Below are positions 15,602 through 24,210 of a stretch of 44,736 bases of DNA, one piece after another. The notes beneath the pieces are model-generated. The model did no database searches, had not been told where the DNA came from, and saw only the letters and a program-made list of their open reading frames with translations. This DNA comes from Thiemannella venezuelensis (lineage in GTDB: Bacteria; Actinomycetota; Actinomycetes; Streptosporangiales; Streptosporangiaceae): the NCBI RefSeq assembly GCF_014203605.1, contig NZ_JACHJJ010000038.1, positions 1 to 44,736 of the forward strand, in the 5' to 3' direction. The position numbers and the translations under genes were made by a program. The stretch's first letter is position 1. Every line of letters starts with the position of its first letter.

Positions 15602-17482
15602 ATGCGCAGGCTGGACGGTGACACCGCCGAGGCGGTGAGGACTGCCGCCCGTCCCCGGATGCCCCGGCAGCTCAGCCGTACCGGAGGACTGGCGCTGGCC
15701 TGCATCATGCTGGTGGTCGGGCTGATCGTGACCACGGTCGCGGCCGGCGCGCTGGCCGAAGCCCAGCGCAGGGAGGCCGCCGGGCGCATGGACCGCCACC
15801 TGGAGGTGGTACGCACCGTGATCGCCGCCGAGGCCCACCGGCGCGTGGAGCTCCTGGGCCACCTGGCGTCCGCGGTGGGCACCCAGGCGAACCTGACCGC
15901 GGAGGACTTCGACGCGCTCACCTTCCGGCTCGCCTACCGCGGGCTGGCCGGGGTCAGCGAGGTGGGATTCGTCGTCTCCGCCGACGACGAGAACGTGCAG
16001 GCCCTGCAGCAGCTGTGGCGCGACCGGGGAGCGACCGGCCTGACCCTGCGGCCCGTACGCGCCGACGAGCACCGGCTCGTCGTGCTCACCCGCAGCCTGG
16101 ACGGCCTCTCGACCGCGCTGGGCCTGGACCTGGCGGCCGCCCCCGAACCCTCCCAGGCCATGGACGCCTCCCGGCGCAGCGGCCAGGTCACCGCCAGCCA
16201 CGCCTACGTGCTGCTGCGGGACCGCGCACTGCCGATCGCCCGCCAGCGGGCCTCGTTCGTCCTGGCCGCGCCGGTCTACGGCTCCGCCGGCACCCCCGAC
16301 TCGGGCCTCCTGCGCGGCTGGCTGCTGATGGGCGTGCGCGGCAGCGACTTCGTCAACGGCATCCTGCAGCAGGTCTCCCAGGGCCTCCTCAACGTGACGC
16401 TGACCGACGTGTCCGTGCCCGGCCAGGAACGGCGGCTCGCCGACATGCACACCGGCGAACCGCTCGCCGACACCCGCCTGCACCGGGAGACGACGATCGA
16501 CGCCGCCGGCCGGCGCTGGAAACTGGAGATCCGGCCCACCACCCGGTTCGCCTCCGCCGGCGACGACCACCTCCACCAGGTGGTCCTGGGCTTCGGGGCG
16601 CTGGCCAGCGTGCTCCTGGCCGGCCTGATCCTGGTCCTGGTCACCTCGCGCAACCGGGCCCTGGCCCGTGTGGAGCAGGCGACCGCGGCGCTCCAGGCCG
16701 ACATCGAGCAGCGGCGGCAGGTGGAGATCCGGCTGCGGGAGCGGGAGGCCGAGCTGGAGGGCTTCGCCGCGGTCGCGGCCCACGACCTGAAGTCCCCGCT
16801 CACCGTGGTGGCGGGATACTGCGAGCTCGTGGAGGACCACCTCTCCGAGCGCTCCGACCCTCAGGTGAACACCTGGCTGTCGCGGGTGCGGGCCGGGACC
16901 CGCAGGATGCAGCAGCTCATCGACGACCTGCTGAACTACGCCGCCGCCGGGGACGGCTCCCTGGACCTGGCCGAGATCGACCTCAACACGATGGTCGGCG
17001 ACATCGTCGCCGAGCGGACCTCCCATCTCGACCACGACCGGCCGCACATCGAGTCAGGACGGCTCCCGGTGGTCGTCGCCGACCCGGCGCGGCTCCGGCA
17101 GGTGCTGGACAACCTCATCGGCAACGCGATCAAGTACGTGCGGCACGGCGTCGCCGCCCAGATCGACATCAGCGCCGAGCAGGACGGGCCGATGTGGCGG
17201 ATCGCCGTCGCCGACCACGGCATCGGGATCGCCCCCGACCAGCGCGACGCCGTCTTCGGCGCCTTCAACCGGGCCCGCGGCAGCGAGGGCTACCCGGGCA
17301 CCGGCCTCGGCCTCGCCATCTGCCGCCGGATCGTGAACCACCACGGCGGGGAGATCCACGCCGAGGACAACACCGGGGGCGGCTCCCGCTTCGTCTTCAC
17401 CCTGCCCGTGGCGCCGGCCCCGGCCGGCGGGGCGGGAACCGCGCCGGCCGGGGAGAGGGCGGCGCTCCCGGTGCCGCGGTAG
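15602..17482 (+). CDS. CHASE-domain sensor histidine kinase
   Basis: 626 residues. TM1 (about 25-47) and an extracytoplasmic CHASE domain (about 75-260; it binds small ligands in characterised relatives) are followed by TM2 (about 322-345), a coiled-coil, a HisKA domain with H394 in AAHDLKSPLT, and an HATPase domain with N-box DNLIGNAIKY, G1 DHGIGIAP and G2 GTGLGLAI. Predicted to autophosphorylate and pass phosphate to a receiver, plausibly the divergent CheY-like protein. The frame is open to 15455, but ATG 15602 follows GGGAG at correct spacing, which decides the start; ATG 15584 is second choice. Ligand unknown. Confidence 0.88.
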   Translation: MRRLDGDTAEAVRTAARPRMPRQLSRTGGLALACIMLVVGLIVTTVAAGALAEAQRREAAGRMDRHLEVVRTVIAAEAHRRVELLGHLASAVGTQANLTAEDFDALTFRLAYRGLAGVSEVGFVVSADDENVQALQQLWRDRGATGLTLRPVRADEHRLVVLTRSLDGLSTALGLDLAAAPEPSQAMDASRRSGQVTASHAYVLLRDRALPIARQRASFVLAAPVYGSAGTPDSGLLRGWLLMGVRGSDFVNGILQQVSQGLLNVTLTDVSVPGQERRLADMHTGEPLADTRLHRETTIDAAGRRWKLEIRPTTRFASAGDDHLHQVVLGFGALASVLLAGLILVLVTSRNRALARVEQATAALQADIEQRRQVEIRLREREAELEGFAAVAAHDLKSPLTVVAGYCELVEDHLSERSDPQVNTWLSRVRAGTRRMQQLIDDLLNYAAAGDGSLDLAEIDLNTMVGDIVAERTSHLDHDRPHIESGRLPVVVADPARLRQVLDNLIGNAIKYVRHGVAAQIDISAEQDGPMWRIAVADHGIGIAPDQRDAVFGAFNRARGSEGYPGTGLGLAICRRIVNHHGGEIHAEDNTGGGSRFVFTLPVAPAPAGGAGTAPAGERAALPVPR

Positions 17483-17506
17483 GACGGCGTCCCCGGACCG
17501 CCGTCC
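17482..17506 (+). terminator. Short hairpin after CHASE kinase
   Basis: GGACGGCG and its complement CGCCGTCC (eight pairs) with a nine-base loop directly follow the TAG stop. Modest strength and no U-tract. Confidence 0.45.
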
Positions 17507-17651
17507 CGGTGGCGGCCCGTGCGGCGGTTACGCCTGCTCAGCGGGAGGGTAGGAAAGCAGATGGCCCGAAATCCGGACAGCTCGGCTGTAGCGGGACTGA
17601 AACCCACCACGACCGTTCCAGAACAACCATGAGCGTGAGTGGGAGGCTCCG

Positions 17652-18980
17652 ATGGCTTCCATCCCCATACCAGCCGATGAGGCCGAGCGCGTGGCGGAAC
17701 TGTCCACGCTGCAGTCGCTGACGAACGTGCCCGAGCCCGACTTCACCGGCATCGCCCGGCTGGCCGCGACCGTCTGCCAGGCGCCGCTCGCGCTGGTCAC
17801 CCTCATCGACGCCGAGGGGCAGACCTACAAAGGCCGCTTCGGCGTCACCGTGACCCGCGGCGGCCGGGAGGCGACGGCGTGCTCGTACGTCATCTGCAGC
17901 CGTCAGGTGCTGGAGGTACCCGACGCGCTGGCCGACGAGCGCTTCACCGGCAACCCCTGGGTGACCGGTGAGCCGTACGTGCGCTTCTACTGCGGCGCGC
18001 CGATCGTCAGCAGCAACGACCACGCCCTGGGCGCGGTGTGCGTGATGGACCACATGCCGCGCCACCTGTCCGAGTCCCAGCACCAGGCGCTGACCACGCT
18101 GGCCGCCTCCGTCGCCGGTCAGATGGAGGCCCGCTACTACACCCAGCGGGCCGATGAGATCATCTCCCGGCTGCGGGAGGTGGAGGAGCTGAAGAACCAG
18201 TTCCTGCGGACCGTCAACCACGAGCTGCGCACCCCGCTGACCTCGATCTCCAGCTACCTGCAGCTGATCCAGGACGGCGGGCTGGACGAGGTGACCGAGC
18301 AGAAGTTCCTGCGGGTGATCGAGCGCAACAGCCACCGCATCCTGACGCTGATCGACGACCTGCTGCTGATGGCCAGCCTCAACGCCCGCACCGCCGCCCA
18401 CCACCCGGTCGAGGTGGACCTGGCCGGGCTGGCCCGGCGCGCGGTGGACAAGGTCCAGCCCGTCGCCCGCAGCGGCCACCTGGTCGTGGCCGTGCACGCC
18501 CCCGTCCCGGTGATGGTGTGGGCCGACAGCGCCCGGCTGGAGCACGCGCTGGCGCAGGTGCTGGACAACGCCATCAAGTTCACCCCGCCCGGCGGGAGCG
18601 TCATCGTCGTCGTCGAGAGCGAGCCGGTCCCGACGATCGAGGTGCGCGACACCGGGATCGGCATCACCCCGGCGGATCTGGAGCACGTGCTGGAGGACTT
18701 CTACCGCGGCGGCGAGGCGGAGGACCGGGCGATCGGCGGCACCGGTGTGGGGCTGTCCATCACCAACAAGATCGTCCAGTTGCACAGCGGGCACGTGCAC
18801 ATCGACAGCCGGCCCGGCCGCGGCACCCGCGTGCGCATCAGCCTGCCCTCCGCGACCGATGACGCGGCGCCGGCGCAGACACCGGCACCGGCGCCCGACC
18901 TCGCGAAGCCGAACGGCCATCCCGTCCCGGCCCGGGCGGGCTCGAAGACCGGCCGTTCCCGGCCGGGACCCGCGCGGTAG
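17652..18980 (+). CDS. Cytoplasmic GAF-domain histidine kinase
   Basis: 442 residues with no membrane segment. An N-terminal GAF domain (about 25-165; ends LGAVCVMDHMPRHLS) of the type seen in soluble sensor kinases is followed by HisKA with H190 in VNHELRTPLTS and HATPase motifs DNAIKFTPPG, DTGIGITP and GTGVGLSI. The last 45 residues are a Pro/Ala/Lys tail. The start ATG follows GGGAGG. It is 169 bp after the CHASE kinase on the same strand but behind a small hairpin, so probably separately transcribed. There is no adjacent response regulator, so it is an orphan. The signal is unknown; GAF cysteines could suit redox or a cofactor, but I cannot tell. Confidence 0.88.
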   Translation: MASIPIPADEAERVAELSTLQSLTNVPEPDFTGIARLAATVCQAPLALVTLIDAEGQTYKGRFGVTVTRGGREATACSYVICSRQVLEVPDALADERFTGNPWVTGEPYVRFYCGAPIVSSNDHALGAVCVMDHMPRHLSESQHQALTTLAASVAGQMEARYYTQRADEIISRLREVEELKNQFLRTVNHELRTPLTSISSYLQLIQDGGLDEVTEQKFLRVIERNSHRILTLIDDLLLMASLNARTAAHHPVEVDLAGLARRAVDKVQPVARSGHLVVAVHAPVPVMVWADSARLEHALAQVLDNAIKFTPPGGSVIVVVESEPVPTIEVRDTGIGITPADLEHVLEDFYRGGEAEDRAIGGTGVGLSITNKIVQLHSGHVHIDSRPGRGTRVRISLPSATDDAAPAQTPAPAPDLAKPNGHPVPARAGSKTGRSRPGPAR

Positions 18981-19122
18981 ACCGGACGGCAGGCGATACG
19001 GCAGGCGATTTCGCCTTCGATTACCGGTATGCCGGCAATGAGTGCCATGAATTGTCGGCGTGCGCGCGACACGCCGGGTGAGACGTGGCTTTCCGATTCG
19101 GGTTCCAATAGGGTCCTCCGTT
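18981..19122. other. Intergenic region before ribbon-helix-helix gene
   Basis: Holds two copies of ACGGCAGGCGAT (about 18986-19011) overlapping a small GGCGA-TT-TCGCC inverted repeat, then an AT-richer stretch that probably contains the promoter of the 19123 gene. No reading frame of note. Confidence 0.4.
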
Positions 19123-19344
19123 ATGAGTGGAGGTAAGCCTGGGCGCCCGTCCAAGGGGCCCCGAACCGCGCAGACCATCCGGTTCCCGAACGATCTGCAC
19201 CAGGCGATGAAGCAGCGCGCCGTCGAACTGGGATATGACAACTTCCAGGACTACGTCGTCGACTTCCTCGTCGCAGCCCACGACCGTTCCGTGAAGGTGC
19301 CCGGCCCCCGGCGCAAGCAGGATCCGCTTCCGCTCGCGGGCTGA
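19123..19344 (+). CDS. Small ribbon-helix-helix protein
   Basis: 73 residues. After a basic Gly/Pro/Lys leader comes the ribbon-helix-helix pattern: a beta strand TAQTIRFPNDLHQAM, then two helices, as in Arc/CopG-type DNA-binding proteins. The likely role is a small repressor or copy-control/antitoxin-like protein. There is no toxin-like partner directly beside it; the next gene (from about 19.8 kb) is an unknown protein. The longer frame (from 19060) encodes an Arg-rich unlikely leader; ATG 19123 has only a weak upstream GGG. RHH fold is my reading by eye, not a search result. Confidence 0.65.
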   Translation: MSGGKPGRPSKGPRTAQTIRFPNDLHQAMKQRAVELGYDNFQDYVVDFLVAAHDRSVKVPGPRRKQDPLPLAG

Positions 19345-19443
19345 GCCCCGACCGCAGCCGCGCAGGCCGTACGGCGTGCGCCGAAAGGAGTGACCGAGGG
19401 GAAGGCAGACCGCCCAGGATGGCGGACCCTCACAAATAGAGAA

Positions 19444-19484
19444 GGCCCCCGCGCCGTTCTACCGCCAAGCAGAACGCAGGGGCC
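19444..19484. terminator. Long imperfect hairpin
   Basis: GGCCCCCGCGCCGTTCT pairs with AGAACGCAGGGGCC (14 pairs, one mismatch or wobble, two-base bulge) around a ten-base loop. It lies 100 bp after the ribbon-helix-helix stop and 115 bp before the next frame. It resembles a phage or plasmid type terminator and could also be a regulatory RNA structure in the leader of the downstream gene. Confidence 0.6.
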
Positions 19485-19793
19485 CCTCATTGAGGCGAAC
19501 ATCGACCCGGCTCGTGTCGGCTGAGGCTTTCGCGTGCCTGGCCGGTGTCCTGATGTCTGGAGTCCACGATAGACGATGGATCCCGGGCTCTGCCAGTCAT
19601 GCCCGAAACCGGCGTGTCGCATTCGGGTGATAGTGGCCTAGCCCAACACGTACAACGCAATTGCCGCACATCCCCCGAGGAGCGGCCCGGCCGCCCGCGC
19701 CGCCGTCGCGCGCGCCGCCGTACCGCCTGCTACGAGGATCCCGACCGGCTGCCCGCGGTCCCTCCCCGGACCTGGTTCCGGGGGGTCCGCCTG

Positions 19794-21170
19794 ATGCGGG
19801 CGCGCGGGACGGTCGTCCACGACTGCGTGCACCGCATGGCGCGTCACCTGTCCCACCACGCGCACGAGAGCGGCCGGCTCGACGACATGCCGGGCATCAT
19901 CCGCGCCTACGCCGCCTACCACCACCTGAGCGAGCGGACCGGCTGGAAGGACCTGGGGCGGGTGATCGCGCTCGGCCTGGCCCGCCAGGTGCACGCCGCC
20001 GCCCCCGGCCGCCCCGCCCGCTACACGCTCTGCATGGACCTGGCCGGGCTGCCCGGAGACTTCCCCAAGAGCCTCGCCCGGGCGATCGGGAAGGTCGCCG
20101 ACGACCCGGCCCGGCGGGCCGGGGGCAAGCCGACCCTCGCCTCGGCGCACGCCGTGCTCGCCGAGTGCGTGACGGTCCAGTACGGCGGTCCACATGCCCA
20201 GAGCAAGATCGTTGAACTCGGCTGTGGAAGAGTTCACACGTCTCCTTATATAGCAAAGGGCCCCACCCCTCCCCCGTCGCGATCTCTCCCGCTGCACGGC
20301 CGGGACGATCACCGGCCGGAGCTTTGGGGGGATGAATCCGGCGACGAGGACGAGCGGCCGAGCCCCGTCTGGCGGAAGCACGGCTACGACGAGCTCCGGC
20401 GGGCCCGTGACGCGCTGCGGCGGTGCCTGCCGCGCTGGCGAGCGCAGCGAGAGGGCGTCGTCATCCCCGGCACCGAGGTGCCGGGGGCTTCCGAGCTGGC
20501 CTCGCTTGAGCACCTCGTGGCGCTTCTGATGCGATATGTCCCGTTCGGTGAGACGGTGGAGCTGCTCACCGTCCAGGTCGCCTCCGCCCAGAGGATCGAG
20601 GGCGTCGTCCGCTACCGGATCGGCTCCTGGCTGCGCTCGTTCCGGCGCCGGCGTGACCTCCCCATCGACGAGGACGGGGCCGGTTACCGGAGGATGCAGG
20701 AGCGGCTGGCCGCCCGGCGCGCCCGGTCCAGCCCCGAGGTACGGCGGGCGGTGGTCGAGCTGGCGCACGAGCTCTCCGTCCGCCAGGTGTTCAGGGGCGG
20801 GCCGCAGTGCGCCCGGGCCCAGCGCATCGAGGAGGCAGCGGAGGAGGCGCTGCGGGCCGCGCGGGAGCGGGAGCGCACGCGGGGGGATGCGGAGCTCGCC
20901 CGGACGGAGGCGGTCGTGCTGGCCGAGGAGGCGGCCGAGCTCGCCATGAGGCGGCGGAAGGAGAGGGCGGAGATCCGCGAGCAGGCCATCCTGCGGGCCC
21001 GGCGGGAGAAGGCCCGGCGGGACCGCGGCGAGGCGCTTCCCGCCCTCCCCGCCGGTCCCGGGCCGCTCCCCCCGGTCGGGGGCCCGCACCGGTCTGACGG
21101 CTCCGGGCTCGTGCGCACCGCGGGGGACCTGCCCGCCGTACGGCCCGCAACCGGCCCGCACCGGTGGTGA
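19794..21170 (+). CDS. Protein of unknown function with basic coiled-coil C-terminus
   Basis: 459 residues from ATG 19794 (preceded by GGGGGG); the frame is open to ATG 19599, which would give 523. I do not recognise a family. Residues about 30-125 are helical and include a winged-helix-like stretch (WKDLGRVIALGLARQVHAA, then ARYTLCMDLAGLPGDFPKSL). A low-complexity middle (about 140-185) has lower third-position GC than the rest. Then comes a helical region, and the last 130 residues are a long highly charged Arg/Glu helix. A DNA-binding or replication-initiator-like role is only a guess from this architecture and from the preceding small RHH gene and hairpin. The frame could also be a fusion of two older genes at the low-GC3 middle. 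Confidence 0.55.
   Translation: MRARGTVVHDCVHRMARHLSHHAHESGRLDDMPGIIRAYAAYHHLSERTGWKDLGRVIALGLARQVHAAAPGRPARYTLCMDLAGLPGDFPKSLARAIGKVADDPARRAGGKPTLASAHAVLAECVTVQYGGPHAQSKIVELGCGRVHTSPYIAKGPTPPPSRSLPLHGRDDHRPELWGDESGDEDERPSPVWRKHGYDELRRARDALRRCLPRWRAQREGVVIPGTEVPGASELASLEHLVALLMRYVPFGETVELLTVQVASAQRIEGVVRYRIGSWLRSFRRRRDLPIDEDGAGYRRMQERLAARRARSSPEVRRAVVELAHELSVRQVFRGGPQCARAQRIEEAAEEALRAARERERTRGDAELARTEAVVLAEEAAELAMRRRKERAEIREQAILRARREKARRDRGEALPALPAGPGPLPPVGGPHRSDGSGLVRTAGDLPAVRPATGPHRW
20213..20256. promoter_or_regulatory. Inverted repeat and AT-rich element inside a reading frame
   Basis: TGAACTC-N10-GAGTTCA (20213-20236) has a perfect seven-base arm pair. Within its spacer, TGTGGAAGA (20223-20231) is one base from the reverse complement of the actinobacterial DnaA box (TTGTCCACA-type). 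An unusually AT-rich stretch, TCCTTATATAGCAAAG, follows immediately. This sits in the low-GC3 part of the unknown gene. A replication or regulatory element is possible. Confidence 0.4.
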
Positions 21171-21376
21171 TCCTCTCCCGCTACGCCCGGTCGGCCCAAT
21201 GGATACAGGCGGCCGGTTCGGAGGCCGCCGACCCGCGGGCAGGGTGCGCCGCAAGCGCCGCCCCGGAAGCACACGACGGTGTGAAAGCGGGCGGACCTTC
21301 TCAGCTGCCGCCCCGGACAGCCGATGGTGTGACGACCGACCGTGGGAACCGGATACGAGCGCATAGAGGTTGATAT
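21171..21376. other. Intergenic region before DUF7455 gene
   Basis: About 206 bp. It contains a roughly repeated motif: CGGTGTGAAAGCGGGC near 21278 and ATGGTGTGACGACCGACC near 21323. It ends with GAGGTTGATAT, which serves as ribosome site for the DUF7455 gene. No reading frame of interest. Confidence 0.35.
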
Positions 21377-21619
21377 ATGACGATCACGACGGAGAGAGTC
21401 CTGCAGAGCGATCCGCTGAAGATCGCCGACCGGTGCGACCAGTGCGGTGCCCAGGCGTTCGTCCGCGTCGTCTTCGGACCGAGCCGCGACCTGCTGTTCT
21501 GCGGCCACCACTACCACCGCAACGAGCTCACGCTGGTGACCCGGCACCCCTACATCACCGTGCGCGACGAGCGCCACAAGATCAACGAGAAGCCGAGCCT
21601 GTCCGCCAACGCCGACTGA
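21377..21619 (+). CDS. DUF7455 zinc-ribbon-like small protein
   Basis: 80 residues. A CDQCGAQA (Cys-x2-Cys) pair near residue 20 and [10 protein letters not shown] near residue 47 form a compact Cys/His zinc-binding pattern, typical of the DUF7455 proteins conserved through actinobacteria. No enzymatic domain. ATG 21377 follows AGAGG at about six bases. It is a monocistronic-looking gene ended by a strong convergent hairpin. Function not established for the family. Confidence 0.88.
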   Translation: MTITTERVLQSDPLKIADRCDQCGAQAFVRVVFGPSRDLLFCGHHYHRNELTLVTRHPYITVRDERHKINEKPSLSANAD

Positions 21620-21720
21620 GCACGCGGCTCCTCGGGCCCGTCCGTGCCGAGACGACGCCCGGCCGGCGGGCCGTCGGCCTCCGCCGCCGGTCCACCCGGA
21701 CCCGCAGCGCACGTCCTTCG

Positions 21721-21765
21721 CGAGCCCCCGTCCCGGCGCCTCCCCCAGGTGCCGGGACGGGGGCT
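21721..21765. terminator. Strong bidirectional terminator hairpin
   Basis: A 20-base stem (left arm 21721-21740, right arm 21746-21765) has only one mismatch, which becomes a G-U pair on one strand, and a CCCCC loop. It lies exactly between the convergent DUF7455 gene (ends 21619) and the histidine kinase (ends 21798), so it probably terminates both. Confidence 0.85.
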
Positions 21766-21797
21766 CACGCATGCCCGCCGCCGGGGGAGCAGGCGGG

Positions 21798-23987
21798 TCA
21801 GGGGTCGGAGGACTCTCCGCGTCCCGCTGGAGTCCTGCCGGTCACGGCGGGCAGGGTGAAGTGGAAGCGGGAGCCTCCGCCGGGATTGTCCTCGACGCCG
21901 ATGGAGCCGCCGTGGCGCTCGACGATGCGCTTGCAGATGGCCAGGCCCAGCCCGCTGCCGGCGTAGCCGCTCTTGGCATGGGCGCGGTGGAAGTTCTCGA
22001 AGATCGCTTCGTGCTGTCCCGCAGGGACGCCGATGCCGCGGTCGGCCACCTCGACGCGGACCATGTCCGGTCCCTCGGGCGCCGAGGTGACGGTGACCTC
22101 GGGGGCGACCCCGGGCGCGGTGTACTTGACGGCGTTGCCGATCAGATTGTCCAGCAGCTGGCGCAGGAGCGCCGGGTCGGCGTGCACCTCGTGCAGGTCG
22201 CCGACGTGGAAGCGCGGCGTCCGCGTTCCGGTCAGGTGGGCCGGGAGGTCGCCGCGCGCGGTGACGACGTCCTGCACGACGTCCCGGAGGCTGACCCGGA
22301 CGGGGGCGATGGCCGCGTCCCGGGCGGTGGTGTAGGCGAGCAGGTCCTGGATGAGGTTGCGCATCCGGGCGGTGGCGCGTTTGATCCGGACGATGCTCTG
22401 GCCGGCCATGTCCTGCCCGGCCATGTCCTGCCCGGCCATGTCCTGCCCGGCCATGTCCTGCCCGGCCATGTCCTGCCCGGCCATGTCCTGCCCGGCCGCG
22501 TCCTGCCCGGGGAGAGCGCCGGGGGCGCCGCCGGGCCGCGCCTCGATGGCCTCGCCGAGGACGTCGACCCAGCCTTCGACGGTGGTCAGCGGGTTGAGCA
22601 GGTCGTGGGAGACGATGCCGGCGAACGCGGCGAGCTCGTCGCGGTGCCGGCGTTCCGCGGTGACGTCGTGCAGGACCACGATGGCTCCGCCGCCGGCCGC
22701 GGGCAGGGGGATCGCGCCGACGTCGAGCACCCTGCCCTCGGGAACACCGGAGTTGCGCACCACCACGTCCATGCCGCGGATCTCCTGGCCGGCCAGGGCC
22801 CGCCGGTGCGGCATCTCCTCGTCGGGGAGCGGCCTGCCGTCGGGGCGGAACAGACCGTAGTGCTCGCTGCCGGCCATGGTGTCGGTGGAGCTGGTCACCC
22901 CGCCGAGCAGGCGCCGGGTGGCGGGGTTGCGCATCACGAACCGCCCGTCGGCGTCGATCACGGCCACCCCGTCGTGCATCGAGTCCATGATCGTGGTGAG
23001 GAGCCTGGCCTGGGCGGACGCCGACTCCTCGGCGGCGGTGAGCCGCCCCAGGAGCGCCTCGCGCTCGTCGCGGCTGAGCGCCAGCGCGAGCCCGATGATC
23101 GCCACCAGCCCGACGAAGATCTGCGCCACGAGAGCCCGGGCGGAGGGCGAGTCGACCGTGGCGAACGGGCCGTACCCGTTCAGCGTGAACAGGATGGCGG
23201 CGGCGCCCGCGAGCAGGTCGTGCAGGACCACGAAGGTCGTGCTGAACCGCAGGCCCGCCCAGACCGTCACGGCGAGCAGCGGGAACGCCAGGGGCAGCCC
23301 GTGCCGCAGGCCGAACGCCACGACGTAGGCGGTGACCGAGGCCAGCACCAGGGCGGAGCACTCGGCGACCCGCCACCTGCTCAGCCCGTGCACCCAGATC
23401 CGGAAGGCCTCCCAGCGGCGGGCCCCGCCGCGGGGGAGGGAGCCGAAGAAGCGGCCCAGGCGGATGCCGACCGCGCCGATCAGCACGATGCTCACGGTGT
23501 TGCGCGTCATCCACACCGCCGTGGTCATCCACGACCACTGACCGGTGACCACCCACACCGCGGTCGGGCCGAAGGCTGTGCCGCACAGCGTGCTGACGGC
23601 GGCGACGAACAGCAGCCGCCACAGATGGCGCACCCTGGCGAACCGTCCCCATCCCCCGGGATCCCACAGCTCTGGGCATAAACGTTTGAAAAGGTGCACG
23701 AAGACCCAGACCTGCACCAGGTTCGCCATGACGAAGCAGACCCCGAGGACCGTGGACGCGCCGGTCAGCACGTTGACGGCGAACGTGACCACCGTCAGCG
23801 CCACCACATCCGGCCACCAGGACCGCTCGTGGCGCTGCGCCATGAACCACAGCACCGCCACGCCCGCGGCGGGCCACACCAGACTCAGGCTCGCCCCCTC
23901 GATCACGGTCATCCGCCCGGCGACCACCGCGATCAGGTACAGCACGGTGAACATGAGGGTGCGGCGCAGCGCGGCCATTTTGGCCAT
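21798..23987 (-). CDS. MASE1-PAS sensor histidine kinase with pentapeptide repeat
   Basis: 729 residues. The N-terminal 300 residues form a MASE1-type integral membrane sensor (about eight helices; starts [29 protein letters not shown]). A PAS domain (about 335-445) follows, then HisKA with H461 in [12 protein letters not shown], an unusual AGQDM repeat (about 496-530), the second DHp helix, and an HATPase domain with [22 protein letters not shown] and [10 protein letters not shown]. Start ATG 23987 (or 23978) has no strong ribosome site. No response regulator is adjacent. The repeat lies between the two DHp helices, at the hairpin turn, so it should lengthen the turn without breaking the active site. 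Confidence 0.88.
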   Translation of the reverse strand: MAKMAALRRTLMFTVLYLIAVVAGRMTVIEGASLSLVWPAAGVAVLWFMAQRHERSWWPDVVALTVVTFAVNVLTGASTVLGVCFVMANLVQVWVFVHLFKRLCPELWDPGGWGRFARVRHLWRLLFVAAVSTLCGTAFGPTAVWVVTGQWSWMTTAVWMTRNTVSIVLIGAVGIRLGRFFGSLPRGGARRWEAFRIWVHGLSRWRVAECSALVLASVTAYVVAFGLRHGLPLAFPLLAVTVWAGLRFSTTFVVLHDLLAGAAAILFTLNGYGPFATVDSPSARALVAQIFVGLVAIIGLALALSRDEREALLGRLTAAEESASAQARLLTTIMDSMHDGVAVIDADGRFVMRNPATRRLLGGVTSSTDTMAGSEHYGLFRPDGRPLPDEEMPHRRALAGQEIRGMDVVVRNSGVPEGRVLDVGAIPLPAAGGGAIVVLHDVTAERRHRDELAAFAGIVSHDLLNPLTTVEGWVDVLGEAIEARPGGAPGALPGQDAAGQDMAGQDMAGQDMAGQDMAGQDMAGQDMAGQSIVRIKRATARMRNLIQDLLAYTTARDAAIAPVRVSLRDVVQDVVTARGDLPAHLTGTRTPRFHVGDLHEVHADPALLRQLLDNLIGNAVKYTAPGVAPEVTVTSAPEGPDMVRVEVADRGIGVPAGQHEAIFENFHRAHAKSGYAGSGLGLAICKRIVERHGGSIGVEDNPGGGSRFHFTLPAVTGRTPAGRGESSDP
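22398..22502. repeat. 15-bp tandem repeat, seven units, in kinase gene
   Basis: CTGCCCGGCCATGTC is repeated from 22398 to 22502, with the first (CTGGCC...) and last (...GCGTC) units diverged. On the minus strand it encodes AGQDM pentapeptides. The central five units are identical in DNA, which implies recent expansion. Confidence 0.95.
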
Positions 23988-24210
23988 CAGCGGGCCGTCC
24001 GCCGCGCCGTACCGGCGGCCGGGAGCGGTTCCGGCGCGACGGGAAGCGGCCGGGCGATCTCGAACAGGGTCACCGGGGTCTCATCCCCCACCGATGACCG
24101 ACGGTAACGGTGTCGTCCGCCGGAGGGACGGGTTTTCCGGGTGTTTACCGGTAGCGTCGTCGCTGTCCGTGTGGGTGCAGAAACCGTGTCAGATCCTGGA
24201 GATTCCTCAC
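23988..24210. other. Divergent promoter region, kinase / EAL-HDOD
   Basis: 223 bp between two divergent genes. It is Pro/Arg-coloured in translation and carries no convincing gene. AT-richer patches near 24100-24175 probably hold the promoter of the EAL-HDOD gene. No clear palindrome was found. Confidence 0.4.

Noticed and set aside
22398-22502. CRISPR-like direct repeats
   Set aside because: Units are contiguous without spacers and lie inside a coding frame; they are a tandem repeat. No CRISPR array seen anywhere.
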